Positions 1 through 6,439 of a stretch of 14,794 nucleotides of DNA are shown piece by piece. Made by a program: the position numbers and the translations under genes. The DNA lies in contig CAMEUC010000011.1 in the NCBI GenBank assembly GCA_945937855.1, forward strand, positions 1 through 14,794. Reading direction: 5' to 3'. This DNA is from an uncultured Clostridium sp. GTDB lineage: Bacteria; Bacillota; Clostridia; TANB77; CAG-508. The notes below the pieces were generated by a model. The model was not told the origin of the DNA. It searched no databases and saw nothing but the letters and a program-made list of their open reading frames with translations. The stretch's first letter is position 1. Each line of letters starts with the position of its first letter.

Positions 1-22
1 GGCCTTATAGGCCGATATGAAA

Positions 23-50
23 ATCCCCCAGTTATACTGGGGGATATTTA
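23..50 (+). terminator. Rho-independent terminator of an upstream gene
   Basis: A perfect 10-bp stem (23-32 with 36-45) closes a 3-nt loop. It contains five consecutive G:C pairs and is followed by a T-rich tract. It must end a plus-strand transcript that begins left of the window. A smaller 5-bp hairpin (GGCCT/AGGCC, loop TAT) lies at 1-13, just upstream. Confidence 0.8.
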
Positions 51-62
51 TTTATATGCTTT

Positions 63-80
63 TTGTCGAATTTAGTCGAA
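63..80 (+). promoter_or_regulatory. Tandem GTCGAA motifs resembling Spo0A boxes
   Basis: TTGTCGAA (63-70) and TAGTCGAA (73-80) are direct repeats exactly 10 bp apart. The first matches the 0A-box consensus (TTGTCGAA) known from Bacillus and Clostridium. No plus-strand gene follows and the nearest gene is convergent, so a regulatory role is doubtful. The match could be chance. Confidence 0.2.
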
Positions 81-135
81 AGTAAAAAATCCTTAAAACA
101 TAATGGTTTATTTATTGTTTAGTAATAATTAGTAT

Positions 136-170
136 AGATTGAGTTATATATTAGTTATATGACTCAATCT
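136..170. repeat. Long AT-rich inverted repeat (hairpin)
   Basis: The arms 136-150 and 156-170 pair over 15 bp with one G:T wobble around a 5-nt loop. The outer 9 bp (AGATTGAGT/ACTCAATCT) are perfect. No T-run follows on either strand, so it is not an obvious terminator. It sits in the 190-bp gene-free stretch between the upstream terminator and the terminator of the methyltransferase gene. Confidence 0.5.
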
Positions 171-188
171 AAGCAGTATTATTAATCC

Positions 189-229
189 AAAACAAAAATG
201 GAAGAACCTTCTTATTCCATTTTTGTTTT
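189..229 (-). terminator. Terminator of the RNA methyltransferase gene, probably bidirectional
   Basis: The arms 189-203 and 215-229 form a 15-bp perfect stem whose A-rich and T-rich outer parts provide a U-tract on either strand. It begins 1 nt past the stop codon of the minus-strand methyltransferase gene at 230. Confidence 0.8.
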
Positions 230-1132
230 TTATTTTATTTTTCTAATTTTTGCCACAAAAAATCCCTCATATAGTTCATTTGGTTTTACACATATTGTTC
301 CTTTTATTTTACTTGGTAATTGTGGAATTTCTTCCCTTCCTTCAAATTCTATTGGAACTATTTCGCATTCATCATTCTTTAATATTTTATTTACAATTTC
401 TTCATTTTCACAAGATAGTATTGAACAGGTTGAATATACCATATCTTGTCCTGGTTTCAATACTTTTATTGCCTTTTTTAATAGTTCAAATTGTGTTTTT
501 GTACACTTATCTATTAGTTTTTTTGTAAAATATTTTTCTATATTATTATCTTCTGCATTTAATGTTCCGCTTCCACTACAAGGACTATCTAATAATATTT
601 GATCAAATGAGAAAAAATCACTTATTTTTCTACTATCTGTTTCCATTACATATACAGAGCTCGCCCCTTGTTTTTGAATATTATATTTTAGTTTTTCCGC
701 ACGTATTTTGTTCATTTCACATGCAGTTATATGTGCTTTGTTATTTGTTAATGCAGCCATTTGCGTTGTTTTTCCTCCTGGTGCTGCTGCCATATCTAAT
801 ATGTCTGTTTTTTCTTGTGGTTTTAATATAATTGGTGGTAACATTGAGGATAAGCTTTGTAAATATATTTCTCCATTTTTATATATTTCTAAATTTTGAA
901 GTTCTTTTTCTGTGACATTTTCTACAATATATGCATTATTACTCCAAGCTACTTTTCTTGTTTCTATCCCTGCCTTTTTTAATTCTTGTTCTACTACTTC
1001 CTTTGACCCTTTTAATGTGTTTACTCTAAATGTTGCCTTTCTTTTTACTAGGTAACCTTCTAGAATTTGTTTTGCTAATTCCTTGCCATATTGCTCTTCT
1101 AACATTTCAATTAAAAACTCTGGTATGTTCAT
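230..1132 (-). CDS. RsmB/NOP family RNA cytosine-C5 methyltransferase (RsmF-like, short form)
   Basis: A 300-aa class I SAM-dependent methyltransferase expected to place m5C on rRNA or tRNA. The SAM-binding loop DMAAAPGGKTTQ is at residues 113-124. The two conserved family cysteines are visible: the catalytic-motif pair is Cys185 in SPCSGSG and Cys236 in YSTCS. The N-terminal part (about 1-100) matches the small RNA-binding lead-in of the NOL1/NOP2/Sun family. RsmF/YebU enzymes are usually 430-480 aa with a C-terminal PUA-like region; this one stops right after the catalytic domain, as some short bacterial and archaeal homologues do, so the exact target base cannot be assigned. The start has an AGGAGA site 7 nt upstream. 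The gene stands alone, with its own promoter and terminator. Confidence 0.9.
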   Translation of the reverse strand: MNIPEFLIEMLEEQYGKELAKQILEGYLVKRKATFRVNTLKGSKEVVEQELKKAGIETRKVAWSNNAYIVENVTEKELQNLEIYKNGEIYLQSLSSMLPPIILKPQEKTDILDMAAAPGGKTTQMAALTNNKAHITACEMNKIRAEKLKYNIQKQGASSVYVMETDSRKISDFFSFDQILLDSPCSGSGTLNAEDNNIEKYFTKKLIDKCTKTQFELLKKAIKVLKPGQDMVYSTCSILSCENEEIVNKILKNDECEIVPIEFEGREEIPQLPSKIKGTICVKPNELYEGFFVAKIRKIK

Positions 1133-1151
1133 TTTTCTTCTCCTGCCAATT

Positions 1152-1180
1152 ATTATACCATATTGTGTATGTATTTGGAA
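1152..1180 (-). promoter_or_regulatory. Promoter of the RNA methyltransferase gene
   Basis: On the minus strand a perfect -10 TATAAT (1157-1152) is preceded by 17 nt and a weak -35 TTCCAA (1180-1175). The start codon at 1132 lies about 20 nt past the -10. The rest of the gap up to the toxin remnant (1181-1362) shows nothing I can name. Confidence 0.55.
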
Positions 1181-1362
1181 TATTTTTTAGCATTTTCTAA
1201 CACATATCTGTTAAAGTTTAATATAAAAATAAATATATTTTGCCTGAACTATAACGCATATCTTTTTCAATTTTTTCATTTGATATTTTCATAATATAAA
1301 AAACTAAATAATGGATTTTACTGCCTAGATTTTAGCAGATTTTTGATTTAAACTTTTAGAAT

Positions 1363-1615
1363 TTAAAATTTTTTATAAATATCGCCTCTATTATCAGCGC
1401 CTATAACATCGATATAGATTTCATTTTCATACCATTCAAATATTATCCTATAGTCTCCGGACTCTCATTCTGTATATATTCTTATAATTTTTTAGTCCTT
1501 TTACATCTCCTTTAGGTAATATTTGAATAGCATCATAAATTCGTTTTCTTTGAAAAAGAGGTTGCTTGTCTATAAATTTTTTTGCTTTTTTCTTTATATT
1601 AATAATATACTTCAT
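1363..1615 (-). pseudogene. RelE/ParE-type toxin gene, frameshifted
   Basis: From the ATG at 1615 the frame reads 55 codons and then stops. The next frame continues with ESGDYRIIFEWYENE and ends at 1363 with GDIYKKF. Together they give an 84-aa RelE-like protein: a basic N-terminal helix, then the diagnostic YR...GDYRIIF...DIYK end of RelE/ParE mRNA interferases and gyrase poisons. The junction lies at about 1461-1467, where the coding strand reads ATGAGAGTCC. Restoring one GA unit (ATGAGAGAGTCC) reconnects both halves in frame. The ATG overlaps the antitoxin stop by one base (TAATG), so translation is coupled. As it stands the toxin should be inactive unless there is a sequencing error or slippage. 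Confidence 0.8.
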
Positions 1616-1896
1616 TATAGCAACCCCTCCTCTTTCAAAATGTTTTCTAGCGGAATTGCCTCTTCCATTTCTTTTTTCCTTTGTTCTTCAGTTAAAGAAT
1701 ACTCTTTTAATAATAATAATTTTTCTGTTACGTCCATTTCTTCCAATTCTTCAACTTGTAGATCTGGCATTGTTTCTAAAAGTTTTACATCTAGCAGTTT
1801 TTCTGCAATTTTTTCTATTCTTTTAGCTTCTTCAATGCTTAAATGATATGAAATATTGTTAATGTCTATTAATGTTTGTTTAAATTCTTCGCTCAT
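1615..1896 (-). CDS. Antitoxin of a RelB/RelE-type pair
   Basis: A 93-aa acidic, helix-rich protein. Its C-terminus, IPLENILKEEGL, is the typical tail of RelB/Phd/YefM antitoxins that wraps the cognate toxin. I chose the ATG at 1896 rather than the in-frame GTG 18 bp upstream because GAGGAG sits about 8 nt before the ATG and overlaps the GTG. The family normally binds and neutralises the toxin and represses the shared promoter, although no clear DNA-binding fold can be seen here. A -10 TATACT (1927-1922) precedes it with a poor -35. The stop overlaps the start of the broken toxin gene, so this antitoxin may be an orphan. Antitoxin identity rests mainly on context and the C-terminal motif. Confidence 0.7.
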   Translation of the reverse strand: MSEEFKQTLIDINNISYHLSIEEAKRIEKIAEKLLDVKLLETMPDLQVEELEEMDVTEKLLLLKEYSLTEEQRKKEMEEAIPLENILKEEGLL

Positions 1897-1953
1897 ATAA
1901 ATCACTCTCCTCACAAGAATTAGTATATCATAGATTTTATATAATTGCTAGAA

Positions 1954-4566
1954 TTAAATCCAATCTCCGTATTTTTTTATATATATTTTCTTAGCAAATA
2001 TTGCTGCTACACAATATAGTGCTGTTACTCCAATTATTACATTTAAATATTTTAGTGTTACTGGCACTAATCCAATTGATTTTCCTAAGAATGTGTATGG
2101 TACTAATACTCCTATAATACTTAATAATATTGATGAAAAATATACCATTTTATTGGCATTACTTTGTATAAATGGCATTTTAGCAGTTCTTATAATATGC
2201 ATTCCTGTAAGGTTAGAGACTATACTATAACTAAACCATACTGTTTGGAATACTGCTGCTTCCCTAATTCCAAATATAAACCATAATGAAGCAAATACTA
2301 GCATGTCAAAGGCTGAACTTAATGGCCCCATGAAAAGCATGAAATGTTTTAAATCTTTTACATCAAATTTTTTAGGGCTTTGCAAGTATTCTTTATCTAC
2401 ATTATCAAATGGTAACGTCAGTTGTCCAAAATCGTATAATAAGCTTTCTACTAATAATTGTATTGGTGTTTCTGGTAGGAAAGGTAAAAATACACTTGCA
2501 ATTATTACAGACATAACTTCTCCAAAGTTAAAGCTTACTGCCATTTTTATATATTTCATTAAGTTTCCAAATGTTCTTCTTCCCTCTGTTACACCATCTA
2601 AAAGTACATTTAGGTCTTTTTCTAAAAGAATTATATCTGCTGTTTCTTTTGCTATATCAACTGCTGTATCTACAGAAACCCCTACATCTGAATTTGTAAG
2701 TGATGGTGCATCATTAATTCCATCTCCCATATAGCCAACAACATTTCCACTTTCCTTTAAAATCCTAACTATTCTTGCTTTTTGTATTGGTGTTAATTTA
2801 ACGAAAACATTTGATTTTCTAAGTAACCTTAGAACTCCGTTATCTGCTAATTTATCTATTTGGCTACCTGTTATAATTTTATTTGTGTTTATATTTACTT
2901 TTTTACAAATGTTTTTCGTAACTGCTGCATTATCTCCAGTTAGTACTATTACTCTAATTCCAGCATTATTTAATTTTTCTATTGCAATACGTGCACTTTC
3001 TTTTGGTGGATCTAAAAATCCAACAAATCCAACTAGTGACATTTGTTTTTCATCTTCAACACTAAATGTTTCTATGTTATCTACATTTTTCTTTTGGCAA
3101 ACAGCAACTACTCTTAAGCCTTCTTCATTTAATTTATTTGCTATTTCTCTAATATTGTCTTTTATTTCTTTTGTTATTGGTATAATCTCGTGGTTGTAAT
3201 CTATGGTATTACAAATACTTAATATTTCTTCAACAGCGCCTTTTGTTATTAATAATTTACCATCATCATTCGAAACTACAACCGATAGTCTTCTTCTAGT
3301 AAAATCAAATGGAATTTCATCTACTTTTTTGTACTCGTTTACTAGATTACTTAAATTATTCTTTAAGGCTCTGTTAATTACAGCCTCATCTATACTTCCT
3401 TTCAATCCTGTTTGAAAATATGAGTTTAAAAATGCATGTTTTAATACTCTTATATCTTCATTTCCATATACATCTAAATATTTTTCTAGCACTATTTTAT
3501 CTTCTGTGAGTGTTCCTGTTTTATCTGTACATAAAATGTTCATTGCTCCAAAGTTTTGTATAGAGTCTAACTTTTTTACTATTGTCTTTTTCTTAGACAT
3601 TCTTACTGCGCCTTTTGAAAGGCATGATGATAAAATGACTTGAAGTAATAGTGGTGTTATTGTTATTGCAATTGCTACTGCGAATGTGAATGATAATATA
3701 TAGTCGTGTTTCCAAGCATTTAATATGAATACAATTGGAATCAAAACTATCATAAAACGAACTAGGAGTTTACTAATACTTTCTATTCCTTTTTGGAAGC
3801 TAGTTTTTGGTTTCCCTTGAGTGAGAGTATATGCTACTTTTCCAAAATAAGTGTCATCACCTTTTTTTATGACGACCGCTTTTGCTGTTCCACTTATTAC
3901 ATTTGTTCCCATAAAACATATGGTGTCTAAGTCTGTTATACTCTCTATTTCATTTATGCTCCTTAATTCTGTGTTTGTAACTTTTCTTACCGCATCAGAT
4001 TCACCTGTAATAGATGATTGCCCTACATATAGGTCTTTAGATTCTATGATACGAAGGTCTGCTGGGATCATGTCTCCTGCTGATAAAACTACAATGTCCC
4101 CTAAAGTTACTTCTTTTAGTGGTATTTTTATTTTTTTACCATCTCTTATTACTGTACTTGTTGTTTCAACGAGTTCTTTTAATTTCTGTGCTGCTTTATT
4201 TGAACGGAACACTTCAAAGAATTCAAGTAATGTACTTACTATAATTAGCACAATTATTACTATAATGTTGGCTGGACTAGGGTTTTCTGGCAAAATTATA
4301 TCTGTATAAACTAAGATAAAGCCTATTCCTAATAATATACTATTAAAAGTACTAAATAGGCTAGATAATAAATAGTTATACCATTTTTTGGGTTTTGATT
4401 GTTTTATTTGATTTAACCCTAAATTTTTAAGTCTTTCTTTTGCTTCTTCTGTTTCTAATCCTTTTTCTGTTATTTTATATTTATTTTTAAATTCTTCTAC
4501 TTCTAATACTGCATCTTCTCCATAATATTTTTTTACGTCTATATCTTCTTTTTTTATGTTTTGCAT
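1954..4566 (-). CDS. mgtA: MgtA-class P-type ATPase (P3B, magnesium-transporter type)
   Basis: An 870-aa polytopic membrane pump, the usual MgtA length. Visible P-type motifs are TGES (187-190, actuator), DKTGTLT with the phosphorylated Asp348, KGA (442-444, nucleotide binding) and GDGINDAP (614-621). The segment SIQNFGAMNILCTDKTG and the C-terminal YDFGQLTLPFDNVDKEYL block are close to MgtA/MgtB magnesium importers. Unusually, the M4 motif is TPLLLQ (304-309) where MgtA has TPEMLP. M5 has FGE (Glu683) where MgtA has FGN, and M6 has ES (707-708) where MgtA has QN. The ion site may therefore differ, and Mg2+ is an inference from overall similarity. The start has AGGAG 8 nt upstream. The untranslated leader is short, with no visible Mg2+-sensing riboswitch. 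Confidence 0.85.
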   Translation of the reverse strand: MQNIKKEDIDVKKYYGEDAVLEVEEFKNKYKITEKGLETEEAKERLKNLGLNQIKQSKPKKWYNYLLSSLFSTFNSILLGIGFILVYTDIILPENPSPANIIVIIVLIIVSTLLEFFEVFRSNKAAQKLKELVETTSTVIRDGKKIKIPLKEVTLGDIVVLSAGDMIPADLRIIESKDLYVGQSSITGESDAVRKVTNTELRSINEIESITDLDTICFMGTNVISGTAKAVVIKKGDDTYFGKVAYTLTQGKPKTSFQKGIESISKLLVRFMIVLIPIVFILNAWKHDYILSFTFAVAIAITITPLLLQVILSSCLSKGAVRMSKKKTIVKKLDSIQNFGAMNILCTDKTGTLTEDKIVLEKYLDVYGNEDIRVLKHAFLNSYFQTGLKGSIDEAVINRALKNNLSNLVNEYKKVDEIPFDFTRRRLSVVVSNDDGKLLITKGAVEEILSICNTIDYNHEIIPITKEIKDNIREIANKLNEEGLRVVAVCQKKNVDNIETFSVEDEKQMSLVGFVGFLDPPKESARIAIEKLNNAGIRVIVLTGDNAAVTKNICKKVNINTNKIITGSQIDKLADNGVLRLLRKSNVFVKLTPIQKARIVRILKESGNVVGYMGDGINDAPSLTNSDVGVSVDTAVDIAKETADIILLEKDLNVLLDGVTEGRRTFGNLMKYIKMAVSFNFGEVMSVIIASVFLPFLPETPIQLLVESLLYDFGQLTLPFDNVDKEYLQSPKKFDVKDLKHFMLFMGPLSSAFDMLVFASLWFIFGIREAAVFQTVWFSYSIVSNLTGMHIIRTAKMPFIQSNANKMVYFSSILLSIIGVLVPYTFLGKSIGLVPVTLKYLNVIIGVTALYCVAAIFAKKIYIKKYGDWI

Positions 4567-4669
4567 ATTATCAACTCCTATTTTATCTAGTATATCACTA
4601 AAATATAAAAAATAAATATATTTTTTTAATTTAATATAATTTTATCAAAACACATATCCCCTAATTACA

Positions 4670-4698
4670 TTGATTTTTTCTATTTTTATTTGTATACT
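4670..4698 (+). promoter_or_regulatory. Sigma-A promoter of the GNAT gene
   Basis: TTGATT (4670-4675), 17 nt, TATACT (4693-4698). Transcription would start near 4705, leaving a leader of about 30 nt with the ribosome binding site AGGAGG. Confidence 0.8.
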
Positions 4699-4734
4699 AT
4701 TAACATATGCGAAATTATAATAGGAGGAATAGTT

Positions 4735-5211
4735 ATGATAGAAATTAAGGAATATGATAATAAATATGCCGAAGAATTGTCTAAAATAATTATACAAAAT
4801 TTGTTGGAGGTAAATTCTAAAGATTATGGATTAGAATATGTAAAACAATCTGCGGAGAAATTCACTGTAGAAGCAATTGAAAAAAAATTCCCAAAAAGAG
4901 CAAAAGTATTTGTAGCTTTAGAAGATGGCAAAGTTATTGGTACTGCTGGCATAGATAAATCTTTGTATAATGATGACGGCGAATATTATATATTAACTGT
5001 ATTTGTTGATATAGCTCATCATAAACAAGGCATTGGTAAAATGCTTATTGGCGAAATAGAAAAATTTGCTAATAGCATTCATGCAAAAAAATTAGTTATA
5101 CCTGCTTCTATTACTGGGTGTGAGTTTTATCATAAATTAGGATATGAATATGCTAATGGCAAGAAAGAATTAAACGAAGAACAAATGTACATTATGGAGA
5201 AATATTTATAA
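4735..5211 (+). CDS. GNAT family N-acetyltransferase
   Basis: A 158-aa protein of single-domain GNAT length. Motif A, the acetyl-CoA pyrophosphate-binding loop, is HKQGIGKMLI at residues 96-105 (Q/R-x-x-G-x-G/A pattern). It follows a beta-strand YYILTVFVD and a preceding strand with GKVIGTAGI. The C-terminal GCEFYHKLGYEYANG is the usual motif B region. The ATG at 4735 is preceded by AGGAGG at the right distance; an in-frame TTG at 4690 lies inside the -10 region and is rejected. The substrate cannot be predicted: the family acetylates small amines, antibiotics or protein N-termini. It is a single-gene unit between its own promoter and a bidirectional terminator, divergent from the P-type ATPase gene. 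Confidence 0.9.
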   Translation: MIEIKEYDNKYAEELSKIIIQNLLEVNSKDYGLEYVKQSAEKFTVEAIEKKFPKRAKVFVALEDGKVIGTAGIDKSLYNDDGEYYILTVFVDIAHHKQGIGKMLIGEIEKFANSIHAKKLVIPASITGCEFYHKLGYEYANGKKELNEEQMYIMEKYL

Positions 5212-5291
5212 ATATTAATTTTCACGGTCGTTTTTGTGTTGACTGACTCTAATAATATACTTTTAGGAATTTGGCAGAAGTATATAATAGA

Positions 5292-5339
5292 AAATGAATA
5301 AATATTATGGTACTTATATTCCATAATATTTATTCATTT
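5292..5339. terminator. Bidirectional terminator between the GNAT and ArsC/Spx-like genes
   Basis: The arms 5292-5310 and 5321-5339 form a 19-bp perfect stem with a 10-nt loop; the T-rich ends serve both directions. It lies 80 bp after the GNAT stop and 11 bp after the convergent gene's stop at 5351. The 5212-5291 stretch holds nothing else I can recognise. Confidence 0.8.
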
Positions 5340-5350
5340 AAAACTACTTC

Positions 5351-5704
5351 CTATATTAATTTCTTCCAATATTCTTCTTTAAATCCAATAAAAATGCCTT
5401 TATCTGATATTAACACTGGTCTTTTTATAAGCATCCCGTCACTTGCTAACAATTCTATTTTTTCTTTATCACTCATGAATAATAATTTTTCTTTTAAATT
5501 TAATTCTTTATATTTTAGTCCACTTGTATTAAACCATTTTTTAATATCTTCATTACTATTTTTTATCCATTTAGTTAGTTCTTGCATTGTTGGGGTTTCT
5601 TCAACAATATTTCTATCTAAATATTCAATATTGTTTTCTTCTAACCATTTTTTAGCTTTCTTACAAGTAGAACATTTGGGATATTCTATAAAAATATTTT
5701 TCAT
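5351..5704 (-). CDS. ArsC/Spx family thioredoxin-fold protein
   Basis: A 117-aa protein with the full ArsC/Spx/YffB length. The redox motif CSTC (Cys11-x-x-Cys14) lies in YPKCSTCKKAKKWLEENN at the N-terminus. The later MLIKRPVLI is the family's cis-proline segment with its conserved Arg-Pro. Members are arsenate reductases, Spx/MgsR transcription regulators that bind RNA polymerase, or glutathione-dependent reductases of unknown role. The CxxC suggests Spx-like redox switching, but no arsenic genes are nearby, so I leave the function open. GAGGTG lies 8 nt before the ATG. A TATAAT with a partial -35 (TTTAAA) 17 nt upstream provides a likely own promoter. Confidence 0.85.
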   Translation of the reverse strand: MKNIFIEYPKCSTCKKAKKWLEENNIEYLDRNIVEETPTMQELTKWIKNSNEDIKKWFNTSGLKYKELNLKEKLLFMSDKEKIELLASDGMLIKRPVLISDKGIFIGFKEEYWKKLI

Positions 5705-5757
5705 ATCATTTCACCTCTATTTTTTTATAATTATAACACTTTATATGAATTATTTAA

Positions 5758-5812
5758 ATACATTTATGGTTAAAATGTATCTAAACTACTTATTACTCGC
5801 TACACCTGTAGC
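5758..5812. repeat. Two small inverted repeats in the gene-free stretch 5705-6064
   Basis: ATACATTT/AAATGTAT (5758-5765 with 5773-5780) and GCTAC/GTAGC (5799-5803 with 5808-5812) form short hairpins. No gene is seen between 5705 and 6077. The stretch otherwise holds the tRNA fragment and the tandem repeats listed separately. Confidence 0.35.
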
Positions 5813-5869
5813 AATTTTGCTTAACAAACATTCGGAAAATTTTAGCAAATGCTTTTTATTTTATGAGTT

Positions 5870-5909
5870 GTGTGGATAATGTCAGAAATTATGACCTTCG
5901 GGTTATGAG
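5870..5909 (-). other. tRNA 3'-half fragment (CAT anticodon), candidate attachment-site scar
   Basis: The minus strand reads CTCATAACCCGAAGGTC at 5909-5893. This is an anticodon loop with U33 and CAT, the 3' side of the anticodon stem, and a 5-nt variable loop, as in many tRNA-Met/Ile genes. A 5-bp stem with a 7-nt loop follows (ATAAT-TTCTGAC-ATTAT), with T-arm geometry but a degenerate loop. The 5' half is absent: the five bases before the loop are AAATT and cannot pair with CCCGA. Many tRNA-targeting integrases recombine at the anticodon loop, so this looks like the distal att copy of an island lying to the right. The intact tRNA and partner site are not in the window. Confidence 0.5.
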
Positions 5910-6000
5910 AATTTAATTGTGATTTTTGAGAAATTTTGTTAACTTGAGTTTTTATTAGTTTTAATAGGGTTAGAACAAATTGGCGAAATTATGAAATTGG

Positions 6001-6054
6001 TTAAATTTTGTACTTTTTGGCAGCGATTGTCCCCAATTTGTCCCCAATAATTTT
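6001..6054 (-). pseudogene. Possible decayed integrase tail or integrase arm-site repeats
   Basis: The plus strand carries TTGTCCCCAA twice (6027-6036, 6038-6047), an 11-nt period. Read on the minus strand the segment encodes GDKLGTIAAKKYKI followed by a stop at 6003. The composition resembles C-terminal tails of tyrosine integrases in this type of genome, and it sits about 90 bp from the tRNA fragment, where such a gene usually ends. No catalytic region is present. It could equally be arm-type binding repeats or chance. Confidence 0.25.
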
Positions 6055-6077
6055 TAATAAAAATGGAGGTTTTAATA

Positions 6078-6380
6078 ATGAAAATTTGTGATATTTTAAA
6101 TAATAAAGAAAGTGAAAAATTATTAAAGGAATGGTTAGAATTTAGAGAGGAAGAATTATCTCATATGGATGAAAATGATCAAAAGCATTTAATTAATTTT
6201 GATGATTATTCTGAAAAGATTTTAAATAATGTTTCTAGTGAGAATTACAACTATGTTTCTAAAAAATTAGATTTAATCTATGAGGATTTTATGGAGTATT
6301 GTGCTTATTGGAATGATAAGTATTATATGAGTGGATTTAGTGATGCAATTAAGTTGATTGTTAATGGGTTGAAACTATAA
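6078..6380 (+). CDS. Small hypothetical protein of mobile-element type
   Basis: A 100-aa acidic, helical protein whose family I do not recognise with certainty. The C-terminal half (ENYNYVSKKLDLIYEDFMEY, then YWNDKYYMSGFSDAIKLI) has the look of small helical proteins common in clostridial integrative elements (DUF6809-like). That resemblance is from memory of pattern only. The ATG at 6078 is used because GGAGG lies 8 nt upstream; an ATG at 6063 overlaps that site and is unlikely. It is the first gene inside the presumed island boundary, points away from the tRNA fragment, and ends at a bidirectional terminator facing the protease operon. No signal peptide or membrane segment is visible. Confidence 0.65.
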   Translation: MKICDILNNKESEKLLKEWLEFREEELSHMDENDQKHLINFDDYSEKILNNVSSENYNYVSKKLDLIYEDFMEYCAYWNDKYYMSGFSDAIKLIVNGLKL

Positions 6381-6397
6381 TTTAGCATAAAAACAAC

Positions 6398-6435
6398 AAA
6401 GTGAGAAATTTACCATATTGCAAATTTCTCACTTT
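6398..6435. terminator. Bidirectional terminator between the small hypothetical gene and the subtilase gene
   Basis: The arms 6398-6411 and 6422-6435 give a 14-bp perfect stem (core GTGAGAAATTT) with a 10-nt loop. It has terminal A/T runs for both strands. It begins 17 bp after the stop at 6380 and ends 4 bp before the subtilase stop at 6440. Confidence 0.85.
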
Positions 6436-6439
6436 TATA

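Noticed and set aside
2303..2734. Long plus-strand reading frames opposite the P-type ATPase, subtilase and transposase genes
   Set aside because: They lie antisense to well-supported genes, have no ribosome binding sites and encode composition typical of antisense translation.
4567..4669. Mg2+-responsive riboswitch before the P-type ATPase gene
   Set aside because: The leader is too short and no long paired region is visible.
4690..4734. N-terminal extension of the GNAT protein from an upstream TTG
   Set aside because: It begins inside the promoter and lacks a ribosome binding site, whereas the ATG at 4735 has AGGAGG.
5239..5260. Promoter TTGACT...TATACT after the GNAT gene
   Set aside because: The spacing between the two hexamers is far too short (about 11 nt or less) and no gene follows.
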